Origin: Morinoia aosen
Taxonomy: Eukaryota > Arthropoda > Malacostraca > Amphipoda > Talitridae
Reading direction: 5' to 3'
DNA length: 64,000 bases
Assembly: GCA_030386875.1 (NCBI GenBank)
Contig: CM059564.1
Span: forward strand, 39,886,075 to 39,950,074
The translations under genes were made by a program, and so were the position numbers. Under the pieces are notes generated by a model, which saw only the letters and a list, made by a program, of their open reading frames with translations, was not told the origin of the DNA and searched no databases. This document shows positions 11,773-23,145 of this stretch, piece after piece (the first letter of the stretch is position 1; every line of letters begins with the position of its first letter).

Positions 11773-13471
11773 ATTAGCTCCGGTATTTATAAAATCTTGT
11801 TTGAGGCGCAATACCCAGGTATTAGGAAATTTACTAAACGGTCCGGTGCCTCGGCTCGCTCGGTGGTCGCGGCAGAGCGCGTCGTAATAAGAAGGCGTCG
11901 TACCGTCTGACCCGATTCTGCTTTCGATAAAACGGTTACGGTTTATTTGCGCCATCCCTCAACGGGCTATTAACTCTCTACTAAGAGCTCTCTCGCTTTC
12001 TTGCACCCCGCTGTGAGGCATCACGCCCTATCCACGAGGTGCCGCACCATTTTTCTCACTTGGATCAACATGTGTTGATTGGTATCGGGGCAGGAATGTC
12101 ATGAATTTCGCTAGCAAGAATGCGTATTCCGCTCGGTCCCGACGCCCTTGCGGATCTCTGATTCTGGCTGATAATCTCGGTCGTCACGGACACCAAGACA
12201 TGACTCTCGCCATAAAACCGAGAATTGCTTTTAGTTTCAAACTCGTCAGGAAGAAAGCTAACACACGCGGTCACTCTGGCCTTCCTGTTTGTCTACGGGT
12301 TTTATTGCTTCATGTGAACTGCGAAGGTTTTATTTCCATCATTTTTTGAAGGTGATATAAATATTTCAAGAGCATATCCATACGTTTTTTCACCTGATGT
12401 TCACCTTAGTCTGCTCACAGTGATGTTCAATTTAACTCTACCGCGTTCAAATTTTGAACAAGGGTACTTGATGCGCACTGGTCTTCAATTAAAAATATGA
12501 GCGAGTAGGCTCATGACTTAGAGTGATGAATTGTTATCGATTCTTTATCATCGTATACTACATATTTGCATCGCCGAAAATAATATCTACCGTCAAGAGA
12601 ATTTATTACGAAAAATAAGAATATGATGAGAATATGCCATAGGATCTTTCTGCTATACAAAAGAGAAGTAAAAAAAAAGGAATTTTAGTTCTTTTCCAGT
12701 GGAATCCGTAAAGTGTATTACAACAGACATAAATACAAGGAATGTATTGCGATAGATTCATTTGAAAAATTATTTTAAAAATAAAAATAGATAGTAGGTT
12801 ATAAAATAAGGACATCGTCGGCTTTATACTAGGGATGAATTTTGATTGAAAAATAACACAACTCCTGTCAAAATTTTCATTTAGTTCCCATAAGACGAGC
12901 TATAATAAAGATGCTAGGTCAGCATAGCTCGAGGAAACGAGCCTTGTAAGAAGTTTAGCAGCGTCATATTACGAAGATGTCTTAGAGGGTCTTCAATAGA
13001 CTACCGGCCTTTTTAACGTGAAAAGAAATCCGCTCCATGCTTGCCTCAAACAATAAGTTTGTGCGATGAGTTCTCAGATGACGGACTGCTTTGATCGATC
13101 CGTAAATATTAGAACTTCATATTCCCCGGCTCAGGCACGAACTGTGAGTCTCTCCTTTGCTCTGGAAATACAATGGAGTGTACATGAAAGCCTTTACCAA
13201 ACATTCGCGGAAACTTCCGTGAGATGAAATTCCGCGTTCAGATGTAAGAGCCTGACTAAATTGCCGTATAACGAGGCTCAATGGTAAATGAAAATTCTAC
13301 TTTATCCGTCATCTGAAGAGAGTTTGAACTGATATCTTCTTTGGTCAAAGTTAATGGAAGGAAGCCAATCTCCAGTCATGTATAAAATGTGAAAGGTGTC
13401 AAAATATTTGCTCATTTTTTGGTTGGTCAGGATTCGTAAATGTCTCCGTGAAAAATGTTAGACAAGGAATA
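11773..13471. other. Intergenic stretch, no supported gene
   Basis: The first 550 bases (11,800-12,330) are GC-richer, with frames open on both strands and no recognised similarity. The rest is AT-rich with no repeats noticed. Confidence 0.45.
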
Positions 13472-13796
13472 ATTAGCACTCCCAGGAAGAATATGTGAGG
13501 TCCCGAGCTAAACGCTAGGTTGGCTTTCCTTCTGTTGAAATAAAAGAGTTTTTATGTTTTGTTAAAGACCATTTATTCAGTTCGCATTTTTCCTATTTTT
13601 CAGCACCAACAAATTTCTCCTTCAACTTATATCTTGTTTCATGTACTTCTTTTTCAACTCACTGTTTCTACCCCCCCTGTGCATAGATTCCGCGTTCCTT
13701 AAGTTCATCCTAAATGATGCTTTCATCCTTCCTCGGTATGGGACGCCTTTGTTGAGGTTAAGGAGGCTTAAACTAACATCTGATCTAATTTAATGA
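13472..13796 (+). mobile_element. Dispersed repeat family A, full length
   Basis: It begins ATTAGCACTCCCAGGAAGA, continues GAGGTCCCGAGCTAAACG, CTTCTGTTGAAATAAAAG, TTTTTCAGCACCAAC and TTTGTTGAGGTTAAGGAGG, and ends TGATCTAATTTAATG. One of the two best copies for building a consensus. Confidence 0.85.
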
Positions 13797-14524
13797 GTTG
13801 ATGGTAAACGGTAAGCTCACTTACGAAAAAAAATTTCAAGATTGCTATTTTTCTAGTAGAAGAATTGAATTTCAGCGTATTTCAATATTGATTGATTCTA
13901 CTCGTAAACGCTGATACGTCATTCATGTGAAAAAAGGCTTTTGAATCGTAGGGAGATATTTACTTGTAATATAAAGATAGCGATGACTGACAATGCTTGC
14001 CGATGAAGAAGAACGCGAGTTAATGTAGAGGTGAATAGCCAGCCTCTTTCACAACGGCTATTCCGTGAAATCTCTGCACTTTTCAGCCTCCTGAGGGGTT
14101 TTCGTGAGGCTAGACTTGCGGTTGTACAAGTATTCCGTGAAAGCTGATATTTCCACGTTGGCAATTACCCTCATGTACTTTTTCAGGATGTCTTTGATTA
14201 ATTAAAATATAGCCTTTTTAAAGGCTAATTTCGCTGAGAAATCAAAGCTCTTTCAAGGGATTTTTCTTTGAGTTTTGACTACTTAAAAGTGCCCATTGAG
14301 AGAATATATGTTTTTTTTTAATTTTACCTAGCATTAACACATGAGAAATAGAAACAGGATTTAACTGTAACATGACAAGGTCGCTGTATGACACTTCATC
14401 AATTTGTGAACTCTAATCCCGGGCACGGTAAACGAAACCTATCAAGTTCGTCATTTTATACCAATAGTTAAGAATGGCATAATAAAATAGCTTTGTTGCA
14501 AAAAGATTATCATATTACCTTAAA

Positions 14525-14690
14525 TTAAAATAGTATTTAATGTATTTATTATTTTATTGATTTTTGTTATGAATATTACTTTCATTAAAAATGTATATTA
14601 AATGTTATAATTATTAGTATGATATTTATTATAATAATTAATTTAATTTCATATATTGTTGAAATTAGTATTATTCCATATTTTTTTTTC
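14525..14690. other. Extremely AT-rich block
   Basis: About 165 bp with almost no G or C, made of TTTATTAT/ATAATTA variants. No inverted-repeat ends were found. Confidence 0.7.
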
Positions 14691-14721
14691 GCTCTCGATG
14701 CAACACCAGCTAAAATCTTGT

Positions 14722-14763
14722 GAGTCTTCATATAGCCTGCGAGTCTTTATATAGCCCGTGAGT
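14722..14763. repeat. 19-bp tandem duplication
   Basis: GAGTCTTCATATAGCCTGC is followed directly by GAGTCTTTATATAGCCCGT and a third GAGTGTTCAT start. Confidence 0.75.
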
Positions 14764-14972
14764 GTTCATTTCATTGGAGACCAGCTAACATAGCTGACCC
14801 GGTCTGATGTTGCTCAATAAGTCATAGCTCAGCCCCCCAAGTCCATCTCCTTGACAGGTGTGATGAGGACCTCTTTGTCATCATTGAGGTCTCCATTGGG
14901 GGTTGTCTTTCTAGCGTCTTCTGAACTCAGGCGTGAACTGCAACTTCACTGCCAGCTCGCCTTCATATTGCA

Positions 14973-15205
14973 GCCTGTATCTGGATCCCGTCATAAAACG
15001 GCACATTTTTCTCGCTATGATTGCATTTCGAAAAGTTTACACTTAGCCCCATTTGGTTGCCTGCACCTGGATCCCATAATTAAACGGGACATTTTTCTCG
15101 GCTTGATTACTTTTTGAAAAGTGGTCACTTTCCTCATTTTGCGGTAAAACAGAGAGAAAAGTCGTCTCCGTAGAACCGATAGTTGGAAAAATAAATAAAT
15201 AAATG
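14973..15205. repeat. Tandem duplication of about 80 bp followed by an (AAAT)n tail
   Basis: CTGGATCCCGTCATAAAACG and CTGGATCCCATAATTAAACG head two copies that share ACATTTTTCTCG and GAAAAGT. AAAAATAAATAAATAAATG follows at about 15187, so the unit may be the 3' end of an unidentified retroelement. Confidence 0.6.
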
Positions 15206-16373
15206 CACGATACTATAATACACTATGGTACAAAATATCTGAAAAATTGATGTGATAAATGTGTGCAGTCATTTCGTTGAAGATCCCTTCTCTTAAATTG
15301 AACTTTCGTCTCATTTATTCTTTTTGAAAAAATGTGCTCACTGTAAAGGATTCGTTGAGTGTTCGTTAATTTTAAAATAATGGCTGCACTACTATAGTAA
15401 TGAAATGAACCCCTATGATCCATTGTCTCCATTCCATTTTGATCGAAGCGTTTGGTATTTTTAAACAATTGTGGGGCATTCAGGTTAACTAGATACTTTT
15501 CTCTTTGATTGTCCGCCCTATGTTGTCTGACCAAAACAGCACCTAAACAAATCAATACAGTCGCAGAAAAAAAAACATTTTGAAGTGTATGAAAGTATAA
15601 AAAAGGAGAAAAATAATTGAAATGGCAAAATATCAATCGTGAGTAAATTGAAAACGTCTCGTAAAAATTTTAGATATTCTACCTGTTTATCCCAGCTGTA
15701 TTTTATTATCTCATCGCTCTGTAAATTAAATTTACCATGGCTTCCGACCGAACCACAAGTGCGTTATTAAATAACGTGTGTTTCTGTGTTTTTAAAAAGT
15801 ATTTTTTACCTATTTTCCTTCTTTTCATGGTATGCGTACTTATATACAATTTTGGCTCGCTTAATTCTCATAACGAGCATTGTTGGCGTCGCGTTTTCGT
15901 GAATCTTTCAAAAGTATATGAAAACTTGGGCATCCCGTCAAAACCCATGCAAATGACATGGCATGAATACGTAACTTGAATAGATTCGTTGACTGCGCCG
16001 CAAGTTCCATTCTTATGCTGCTCATTAAATCACAATGATGCAAGCGTCGCAGTATAAGTAATTCCTACTAAGTAGAATTTGCCTCAGCTACATTTTCTAA
16101 TACGATAATGTCAAGTGACACAGCCTTATATTTTATTACGCTCACTTATGCCTTCTCGAACGATAGCATTTTCTCCCACAGCTAAAGAATATCTGGGCGT
16201 TTGACGACGAAATCGCATTAGCTCATTTACTGGCAACAGCTTTGAATTTGGTTCCCGATCCACAACAGTAAGTCTATAAAAGAAGTGACGGTGTTTCCAA
16301 AACACTCAGGGCCTGGGTTATGTTATATAGAAGAGAGGAATGAGATTATCATGAGATGCATGTGTACTCTGCA
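15206..16373. other. Intergenic stretch, no supported gene
   Basis: A 137-codon minus-strand frame at 15223-15636 and an 80-codon plus-strand frame at 15737-15979 have AT-biased composition and no domain. I treat both as chance. Confidence 0.45.
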
Positions 16374-16915
16374 CATCCTGTTCTCCCATCAAGAACAACG
16401 GTGACTACATGAGCCTAGGCATCAAATGAATTTGGATGCAAGGCGCTGTTTTCACCGGCAACAACATCCAAAATGGCATTTGCATCAACATCAACTGAAT
16501 ATCGTGCAGCTCATCCTCTTCTACCCATCAAAACAGGGAAATGATACTGGTGTTAACTACTTGCGCACCTACTTTGATATCTAGAAAAGCTGAAATCGCA
16601 TTAATTGCGTGCAGCATGCAACGCATCTTGTTCTAACCATCAAAAAAGGGAGTTGATACAAGTGTCAGCCGTGTGCATCTGCTATGAAATTCCGCAACTC
16701 TGACATCGCAATGATCGCGTGCAACGCATCTTGTTCTAACCATCAAAAAAAGGAGTTGATACAAGTGTCAACTACGTGTGCACCTGCTTTGAAATTCCGC
16801 AACGCTGACATCGCAATAATCGCGAGCAGCAGCATCATGATCGCTTCTGCAAGACCGGCGGTGCTGGAGTTACTGAGCAGCTCTTGTTCCCACGCCGCTC
16901 AGGTTCGTCTCTAAC
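16374..16915. repeat. Degenerate tandem repeat of about 103-138 bp, four copies
   Basis: CATCTTGTTCTAACCATCAA recurs at 16624 and 16727, with older relatives at 16374 and 16512. Each is followed by GTTGATACAAGTGTC or GATACTGGTGTTAAC and by a GAAATTCCGCAAC or related block. The frame of 76 codons is a by-product. Confidence 0.75.
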
Positions 16916-17279
16916 TGGTCCGAGATAAGCGCCGGCACTGAGTGTTCAAGCCATGCGACCTATTACTTCTTTTGCTGTCTTCTTATTAATATCCCGGCAG
17001 ATGAACTTGGAGAGGGACCAAATTCGCTTCTCTCTCTTTGTTGGCGTTCTGAGGAATTAGAATTTGTTAGCCTTTAAGCATAGCGATGTATTGAGTTCCT
17101 CATGAAGAGTTCGATGTAAATTTTGTTTTTATTATTCTCTGAAGTTCAGTGCACAACCAGTCGCATCAACGGATTAATCAATTATGGCACATAATAAGAA
17201 ATTTCAGTCAATAATTTTTTATGCCGCCGATCATCTCTCATAGATGGAACCGGATGGTCTGAGTTGCAGGAGTGCAATT

Positions 17280-18195
17280 TTGTGGCATTATAGATGGCCT
17301 CGCCCAGTGATGCCCCGAGTGATGTGGGGTGGTTGGCGCTCAAATTAAGCGTGGGAAGTCACCTTGTACGGAATGCTCTCGGTCAAGACTTCATCACACA
17401 CACCTAACGGGTGCACCGTGCATGCTTGTGAGGGCTTCCGCTTATACGCAGGGGTCGTCCTACATCTAGCAAGGTACCGCTTTGAACTAACCGAAACGTT
17501 ACCAATTATGGCACTTATCGATAAGATCATCATCTTTTTGTAGATTGTTAGGTTTCTATTTGAATGAGTTCATCGAAAACGTCTTGTCGTTGAAGCTATT
17601 TTGGAAACGCTCTGATTAGATTATCATCTTTTTTGAAACATTAGGATTTTATTCCACAAAAAGGTAAATTGAGAACCATTTGCCGTGTAACCAATTCAAG
17701 CCACGCTTCGACAAAACTTGCATCTTTTTCTAAAAACCATAACTCAATTTACCAAAGGAAAAATTAAAAAAAACTGCTATTGGGTGATTTTTTAATTTAA
17801 TTTGTGCACATGTATAGGAGATTTTGTGTAATTTTTTGCATTACCAGCCGTCCTACAAAACCCGGAACGGGAACACCCTTATAAAAAGTTAATTTCACTA
17901 AACATCAGGAAACTGTCGCATATCAGCGCATTTATGCGTACCGCGACCGGGTTTGCCACGCAACGATCGAAACACTCTTAGGAGGTATGTGGGAGACTCC
18001 TCTAGCTTGGGCAAGGAGACACATTTCGTTGTACAGCCTGTGCAGCGCTGAGGAGTATATGACGAGAGTGCGGCACTGACGTCAAGCCCCCGCATTGCTC
18101 TACCCTAGCTGGGTAGGCAGGCGACGCGATTCAGGCAGGATGCTGGGCTAGACCAGTCAACGGTGTGTATGGTCTTGCGAAAAATAAACAAATGA
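17280..18195 (+). other. Two GC-richer blocks, possibly retroelement 3' ends
   Basis: Blocks at about 17280-17500 and 17890-18180 are CpG-rich against AT-rich DNA. The second ends GGTCTTGCGAAAAATAAACA, resembling a retroelement 3' untranslated region with an A-rich tail. No coding similarity or target-site duplication was recognised. Confidence 0.3.
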
Positions 18196-18199
18196 ATCG

Positions 18200-20940
18200 T
18201 TTTGGCTGCTGGACTGTGAAGTATGTACTGCCATTTGAAAATTCATAAATTTTCAAATATATATCTATGTATATGTTTTTTATCAATATCTTAAAAAAGA
18301 TTGTTTACTTTTCTCCTGTTTCAGCACTGATGATGGAATTTGAACAATTCCGAAAAGTTTGGAACAAATGTAATGTACGTTTTTACACTGGTTCTTCTTT
18401 TTATTATTCGAGTGTAAGATTCTCGGCGAATCGCCTTATTGGAAAAATAATTTCATAATTTTAGTTTCTGATTTCTAACGAAATATTTGAGTTTTCAGGA
18501 TTCTCGTTTACTATCATTCCTCATGGTGTGACCTTATATTTTCGTAAGATATTTCAAGTAGGTCGATTCATCGAAAATCTCACACTTAAGATGGAAAGGA
18601 GAAGTATTATTAACATGAACATCATTTGTTAATTACGTATCGCAGTGTTTAATGTCTTTTCTTCAGTGCTGAAACAATAAAAATGTCAAACTGTAATTTG
18701 ATAACTTTTCAGCGATAAGCAGTTTTTTCTGACTTCATCCTATTCAAGAATCTGCAGTTACTGTTCAATAATTTAACGTGGAACAAAATAGGTTAGTGAC
18801 TCAGGCTAGAGTAAATTTCGTCCAATTCAATTTAGTCCAATAGTAAATTTGGTCCAATTTAGCCCAGTTAACGCAGGGTTAGTCCAATTTATATCACATG
18901 CCTCTATTTCTACAAACAGTTTTTATTAATATGGAATTCGAAGAAATCTACGTCAATGACTGCTAGTTCACACTGAAAGATAAATCAATCCGTCCAAGTT
19001 TCGCTAATCCGTGCATTAAATGTTTCGTTAATTTAGAGTCGAGTTTTCCTCTGAAATCTTGGGCTTGACTTGAAGTCAAAAATTCCAGAAGTTAGCGGTT
19101 GGGAAAAGGTGATTTTTCTCTTTCTTGGCTCGCATGTATCAGCATTCTGTCTAACCGTCACTATAAACGTGCAAATGCATCTATATTCATAGTGCTAAAT
19201 TAATATGCAGGCAGGTCACCCAATTTATATTTTACCGCCTATTTTATTCTCAGGTGAATGGTTTTACATGTCGTGCAAAATCACATCAACAATGACTTAA
19301 AAAAATATGGTCGGTTAAATTGGCAATGAAAAAAGTCCTTCGAGTATCACTTCAATATTATTCCTGAGGACTTATTTAAAGAGCAAGAAATTGAACTGAA
19401 AGATCGAATTATTTTTGAGGAATTTATTAATTTGAATTAAATGTTGTTTAGTTATAAATTTTCATTACATTAGTATGACTTCGAGTGACGCGCATAGCAA
19501 CTCTAAAAGAAAACGGCATAGAAGGTTTCCAATTAGTCTACGGAGTTAAGTCATACAAGTTCATTTATAAAGCTCTCAAGATGTTCAGAACTACACAATA
19601 TTGACTAAAAAGAAAATCATTAACTCGATGTTCACGATCAAAAATTATTCAGGTAAATACTGATTTTGAATAAAAACATCCATGATTTGTCTCAAAATTT
19701 GATTTTAATTTCGAGGTACATAGTTGTGAGAAATATGTGAGAAATTTTAACTTTCCGTTGCCAAACGTACGCCTATTCAAGCGTCCTCATAATATTTGCA
19801 ATATCGAATATATTTTTGAGGGAGTTTAGAAAATCAAAACTGATAAAAATCTAGTGTACCTCAATTAAACGGCATATTACTGCAGTCGTGGAAGTAAATG
19901 CATAACTTAACCGGCTCAGTAAAATAGAATATGCCATTTGTCGTCTCCAAAGCTGGCCATCTTTCATAAATAATTTAATATCTGCTGAAATATACAGCAA
20001 AACCAGAAGAATCCATGCAGATAAATATTCTGAACACACGAGGCAAATAAATAAATTCTGATGTTCTTTGAGTTCTTTGCCTAAAAGTGGCGAGGAGTCA
20101 AGGTTTTGCGAGCTCTTTTGTTGTTCCTTTGGATTCAATATCGCGCACACTTCTGTTGAGTTCATCCGTTTTAGTAGAATTCTATGGAAAAAGTAAAATA
20201 AAATCCGAAATAAATGTAGGTTTATTCTCTAAGCAAGTGAAGAATATTGTCAAATGCGTTGGCGTGGCTTCTGGAATGATGTAGTATTCCATGCTTCGCT
20301 GTATAGCTTAATTTATAATTTGCATCTCTCTTAAAATACGGAGAGACTTGAGTTTAAAATAACAGGCTCGCAAGTTTTATTGATATTATCAAATGAGATA
20401 TTAGTAAAATAATGATGTTGATGAACGACGGACTTGAAAAATGCTAGTATTTTTGTGCGATGCATGAAAAATATGATTAGAAACGTAATTTAACTTCACC
20501 TGTCCGGCGATGACTGCTAATTTAACCCAACACGCTTCCCCTGCTCAAGCCTTCACCAACCCAGCTAATTTCGTTTACCAAAACGAGTTTACTTAGGTAC
20601 ACAAAAACAGAAGTTTTCTGAAAACAGACAGGTCTTGTTTTTACCGAAGGGATCTAATAACTTGGTACTGCTGATTATTACGGACTAGTTGTTCGATCAA
20701 ATTTAATCGCCTTCAGCCCTCCGCAGCTCATTACTGGGCTTCCTGTTCCCGCAAGAAAGCTGGAACTGCTTCTACATTTCCTCATTAGCGGCGTGTGGAT
20801 GTTTTTGGTTGAGGCCTGGGAATATCCTCCCGTCACAACCGTGCGTTATTAATCTTGCAGGCGTGGGCGAAGTTGCGGGGTTGGTGTACTGTGTCCTCGG
20901 AGATAATACCTCCAGGGGATGGAACTATGGTATCTAAGGG
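18200..20940. other. AT-rich intergenic stretch
   Basis: It contains a small cluster of TTAGTCCAATTTA-like motifs (about 18820-18900) and the hypothetical frame at 19851-20165. Nothing else is supported. Confidence 0.45.
19851..20165 (-). CDS. Hypothetical ORF with hydrophobic segments
   Basis: An ATG frame of 104 codons (MNSTEVCAILNPKEQQKSSQ) with a hydrophobic stretch (LFICLVCSEYLSAWILLVLL) and a second milder one (SYAFTSTTAVICRLI). A GTACAC follows the last sense codons and could be a weak donor. It vaguely recalls an insect chemoreceptor exon, but no family motif is present and there are no partner exons. It is probably chance. Confidence 0.15.
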   Translation of the reverse strand: MNSTEVCAILNPKEQQKSSQNLDSSPLLGKELKEHQNLFICLVCSEYLSAWILLVLLYISADIKLFMKDGQLWRRQMAYSILLSRLSYAFTSTTAVICRLIEVH

Positions 20941-21262
20941 AATTAGCACTCTCAGAGGGGAAATGTGAGGTCTACAGCTGAAGGCTAGGTTAGCTTTCCT
21001 TTTGTTGAAATAGAATATGTCTTTCTTTTGTGACGTATTTTTTTGGGGGGTCATTGCTGCCTTTGTTTGAGCACTTCTGACTTTCTTCTTCATCTTTTAG
21101 TATGTTTCACAAACTTGTTTCTAAACTCACTATTTCTATGCACTCACCTTGTGCACACAAATCTCATTTTTTCAACTCCGTACTTAAAGGCGCCTTTCTC
21201 CTTCCTCTTTTTAAAACAGCTTTGCTTTGGTTAGAAAAGCTTATACTAACTTAGGTGAACAT
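20941..21262 (+). mobile_element. Dispersed repeat family A, full length
   Basis: It begins AATTAGCACTCTCAGAGGGG, continues ACAGCTGAAGGCTAGGTTAG, TTTGTTGAAATAGAATATG, ACTCACTATTTCTATGC, CTTAAAGGCGCCTTTCTCC and TTTGCTTTGGTTAGAAAAGC, and ends shortly after CTTATACTAAC. Confidence 0.85.
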
Positions 21263-21497
21263 ATACTCTTAACCTCGAAGATAGTGTTATTTCCTTGTGT
21301 TATTTTGCTCTACACGCACGAATAATCTGCGCGGGGATGACGTCAAAAGACCGAAACAAAAAGGGGAGGAGCCTGCGGAGGTACCAGTACGTCATTTCTA
21401 TATCCATTGTCTGAGGTTAGAAAAAAATTCGTTTGTTCTCATCAAAAACCCTGGATACTGAGAGTTTGAGATCGTAAATTGGTCCATTTCAGAGTAA

Positions 21498-21605
21498 CGT
21501 ACGGTGGAGGCAGTAGTTGGTCAAGTGCTTAGTTAAGTCTTCTTCCTGACCAGAAAGCTTTACATTTCGTACGAAAGTGTCCCGGGTTCAATACCTCGCG
21601 TTTGT
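21498..21605 (+). other. Possible tRNA-derived SINE head
   Basis: GTAGTTGGTCAAGTGCTTAG resembles a polymerase III A box and GGGTTCAATACC a B box about 70 bases on. No cloverleaf closes, so it is not a working tRNA. A partly similar TTCCT-ACCAG-AAGCTTTAC stretch occurs twice near 44,460-44,575. Confidence 0.3.
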
Positions 21606-22782
21606 ACATTTATTGAAGCAAGCGGTTTCTTAGGTGAAGAAGAGAACGGTGAAGGCAAATACGAGATATTATATGTATGGAACGAGCTTCCTACGCAATG
21701 AGCTTGAATTTCATTCCTTCCTCCTAAGTAAAGAACCAAAAAATAATGTAATTACATACAAATGCAACTGTAAAATATCGGTCTGAATGAAATTTTAAGT
21801 TTTTTATCTCATCATGTCTATTTTTGCTAAAACGTGGTGTGAGTTGACGTATATAATAAAAGTTCTTATGATAGAGTGTATGTTCGCTCAGCAGTTTATG
21901 CCTTTATTGCATTTCTCTCAGTCATAAGTATGTATTGTAGTACTATAACATCTACCAATTAAATCCATTCATTGTAGAACACATGGTAACTGTGCGTGCA
22001 GTGGGAAAGTTTATGTTTTATTTGATTTTAATTGCAAGAATTACGAAATGAGAAAAAAATTACGAACAATAAATATCGCAGACGTTCATTTGATTATTTT
22101 TGTTGGAATTCTTACTGCCCACAGTCTATTTGTCTTGATGAGAACATTGCTTCAGTTGGATTTTAGATTGCACTTTTTATTATTGATTTACTTAAGCTTA
22201 AAAAAAACACCATGCTTACACGTGTATAACCGTGATATTCAGTGGTTCATGGGGGCACAATGTATTGAAAAACCAATGGAAAACGAAGAACATTGTCGAG
22301 AAAATTTTTCCCTCATCCACTGAGAATGTGCAGAGTTACAGCGACTTCAAAACAAAGCAACTTTGTGAAGCCTGTTTGCTCAACATCAACATTGACACTC
22401 ATGGCTCGACCAGATAGAAGGACGCTCGTCACTCCCGTTTCAAGCCCAGAAAAAAGTCCAGAAAAAATAGATCCCGGACTGTTTTTCTTACACGTTGCTA
22501 GGTTGTTCCATTTGACATCCGTGGGAGACTCCATTAGGGCAGCACGGTTTCTTTTCTTAGTTCGAAACTCTGAAGGAATTTTTTTTTGATACATTGTTTA
22601 GAGCGAGCGCTTCATCCCGACGTTTTGTTACATAAGACGTACTTTTCCCTCGTGGGATTTGGGGCGGCGGCGTCTTTCCCTCGAGGTTTGTTTTCTTGCG
22701 CTCCACCTTAGAGCATGGCACGGATTTCCAATCAATTTACGCAGTCGTTGCAGTACAGCTGGTAGCGCAAGTTCTTTCAAGT

Positions 22783-23137
22783 CAGTGGTTCTTAACCTTT
22801 CTCCTCCAATTCCTATTTTTTAATGAGCCAATTCTCCATTCCCCAGCACAGCATCTTCCTTTTACTTATTTAAGACATTCATAACCCATCAGTGTTGACT
22901 CTTTTGTCCAAACATGGCATACAATTACTCATTATGGTTATTTTTGTTATTAAAACAGTCTGTAAATGGTTGTGGTAAAATGGTTGACTTGTGAAGTAAG
23001 TTAACATTTGGATGTAATGTGTTTGATTTTGAAATACTATCAAATTTTGTGGATGGAAACAAGTGCACGAAATTCCCCACCCAACAACTCCACCATTTCC
23101 TACCAGTGGGGAATTCCCCACTGGTTAAAAACCGCTG
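22783..23137. mobile_element. Non-autonomous hAT element (MITE)
   Basis: The 355-bp element starts CAGTGGTTCTTAACC and ends with the inverse of CAGCGGTTTTTAACC: 13 of 15 terminal positions match and the CAG...CTG ends are typical of hAT transposons. It is flanked by an 8-bp target-site duplication, TTTCAAGT at 22775-22782 and TTTTAAGT at 23138-23145 (7 of 8 identical). It has no transposase frame. A perfect 24-bp palindrome at 23102-23125 lies just inside the right end. Confidence 0.85.
23102..23125. repeat. Perfect 24-bp palindrome
   Basis: The dyad is centred on AATT between CAGTGGGG and CCCCACTG arms, inside the right end of the hAT MITE. Confidence 0.95.
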
Positions 23138-23145
23138 TTTTAAGT

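Noticed and set aside
21570-21605. Functional tRNA gene
   Set aside because: The B-box-like GGGTTCAATACC has no matching acceptor stem or anticodon arm at tRNA spacing. No other true tRNA was found in the window.
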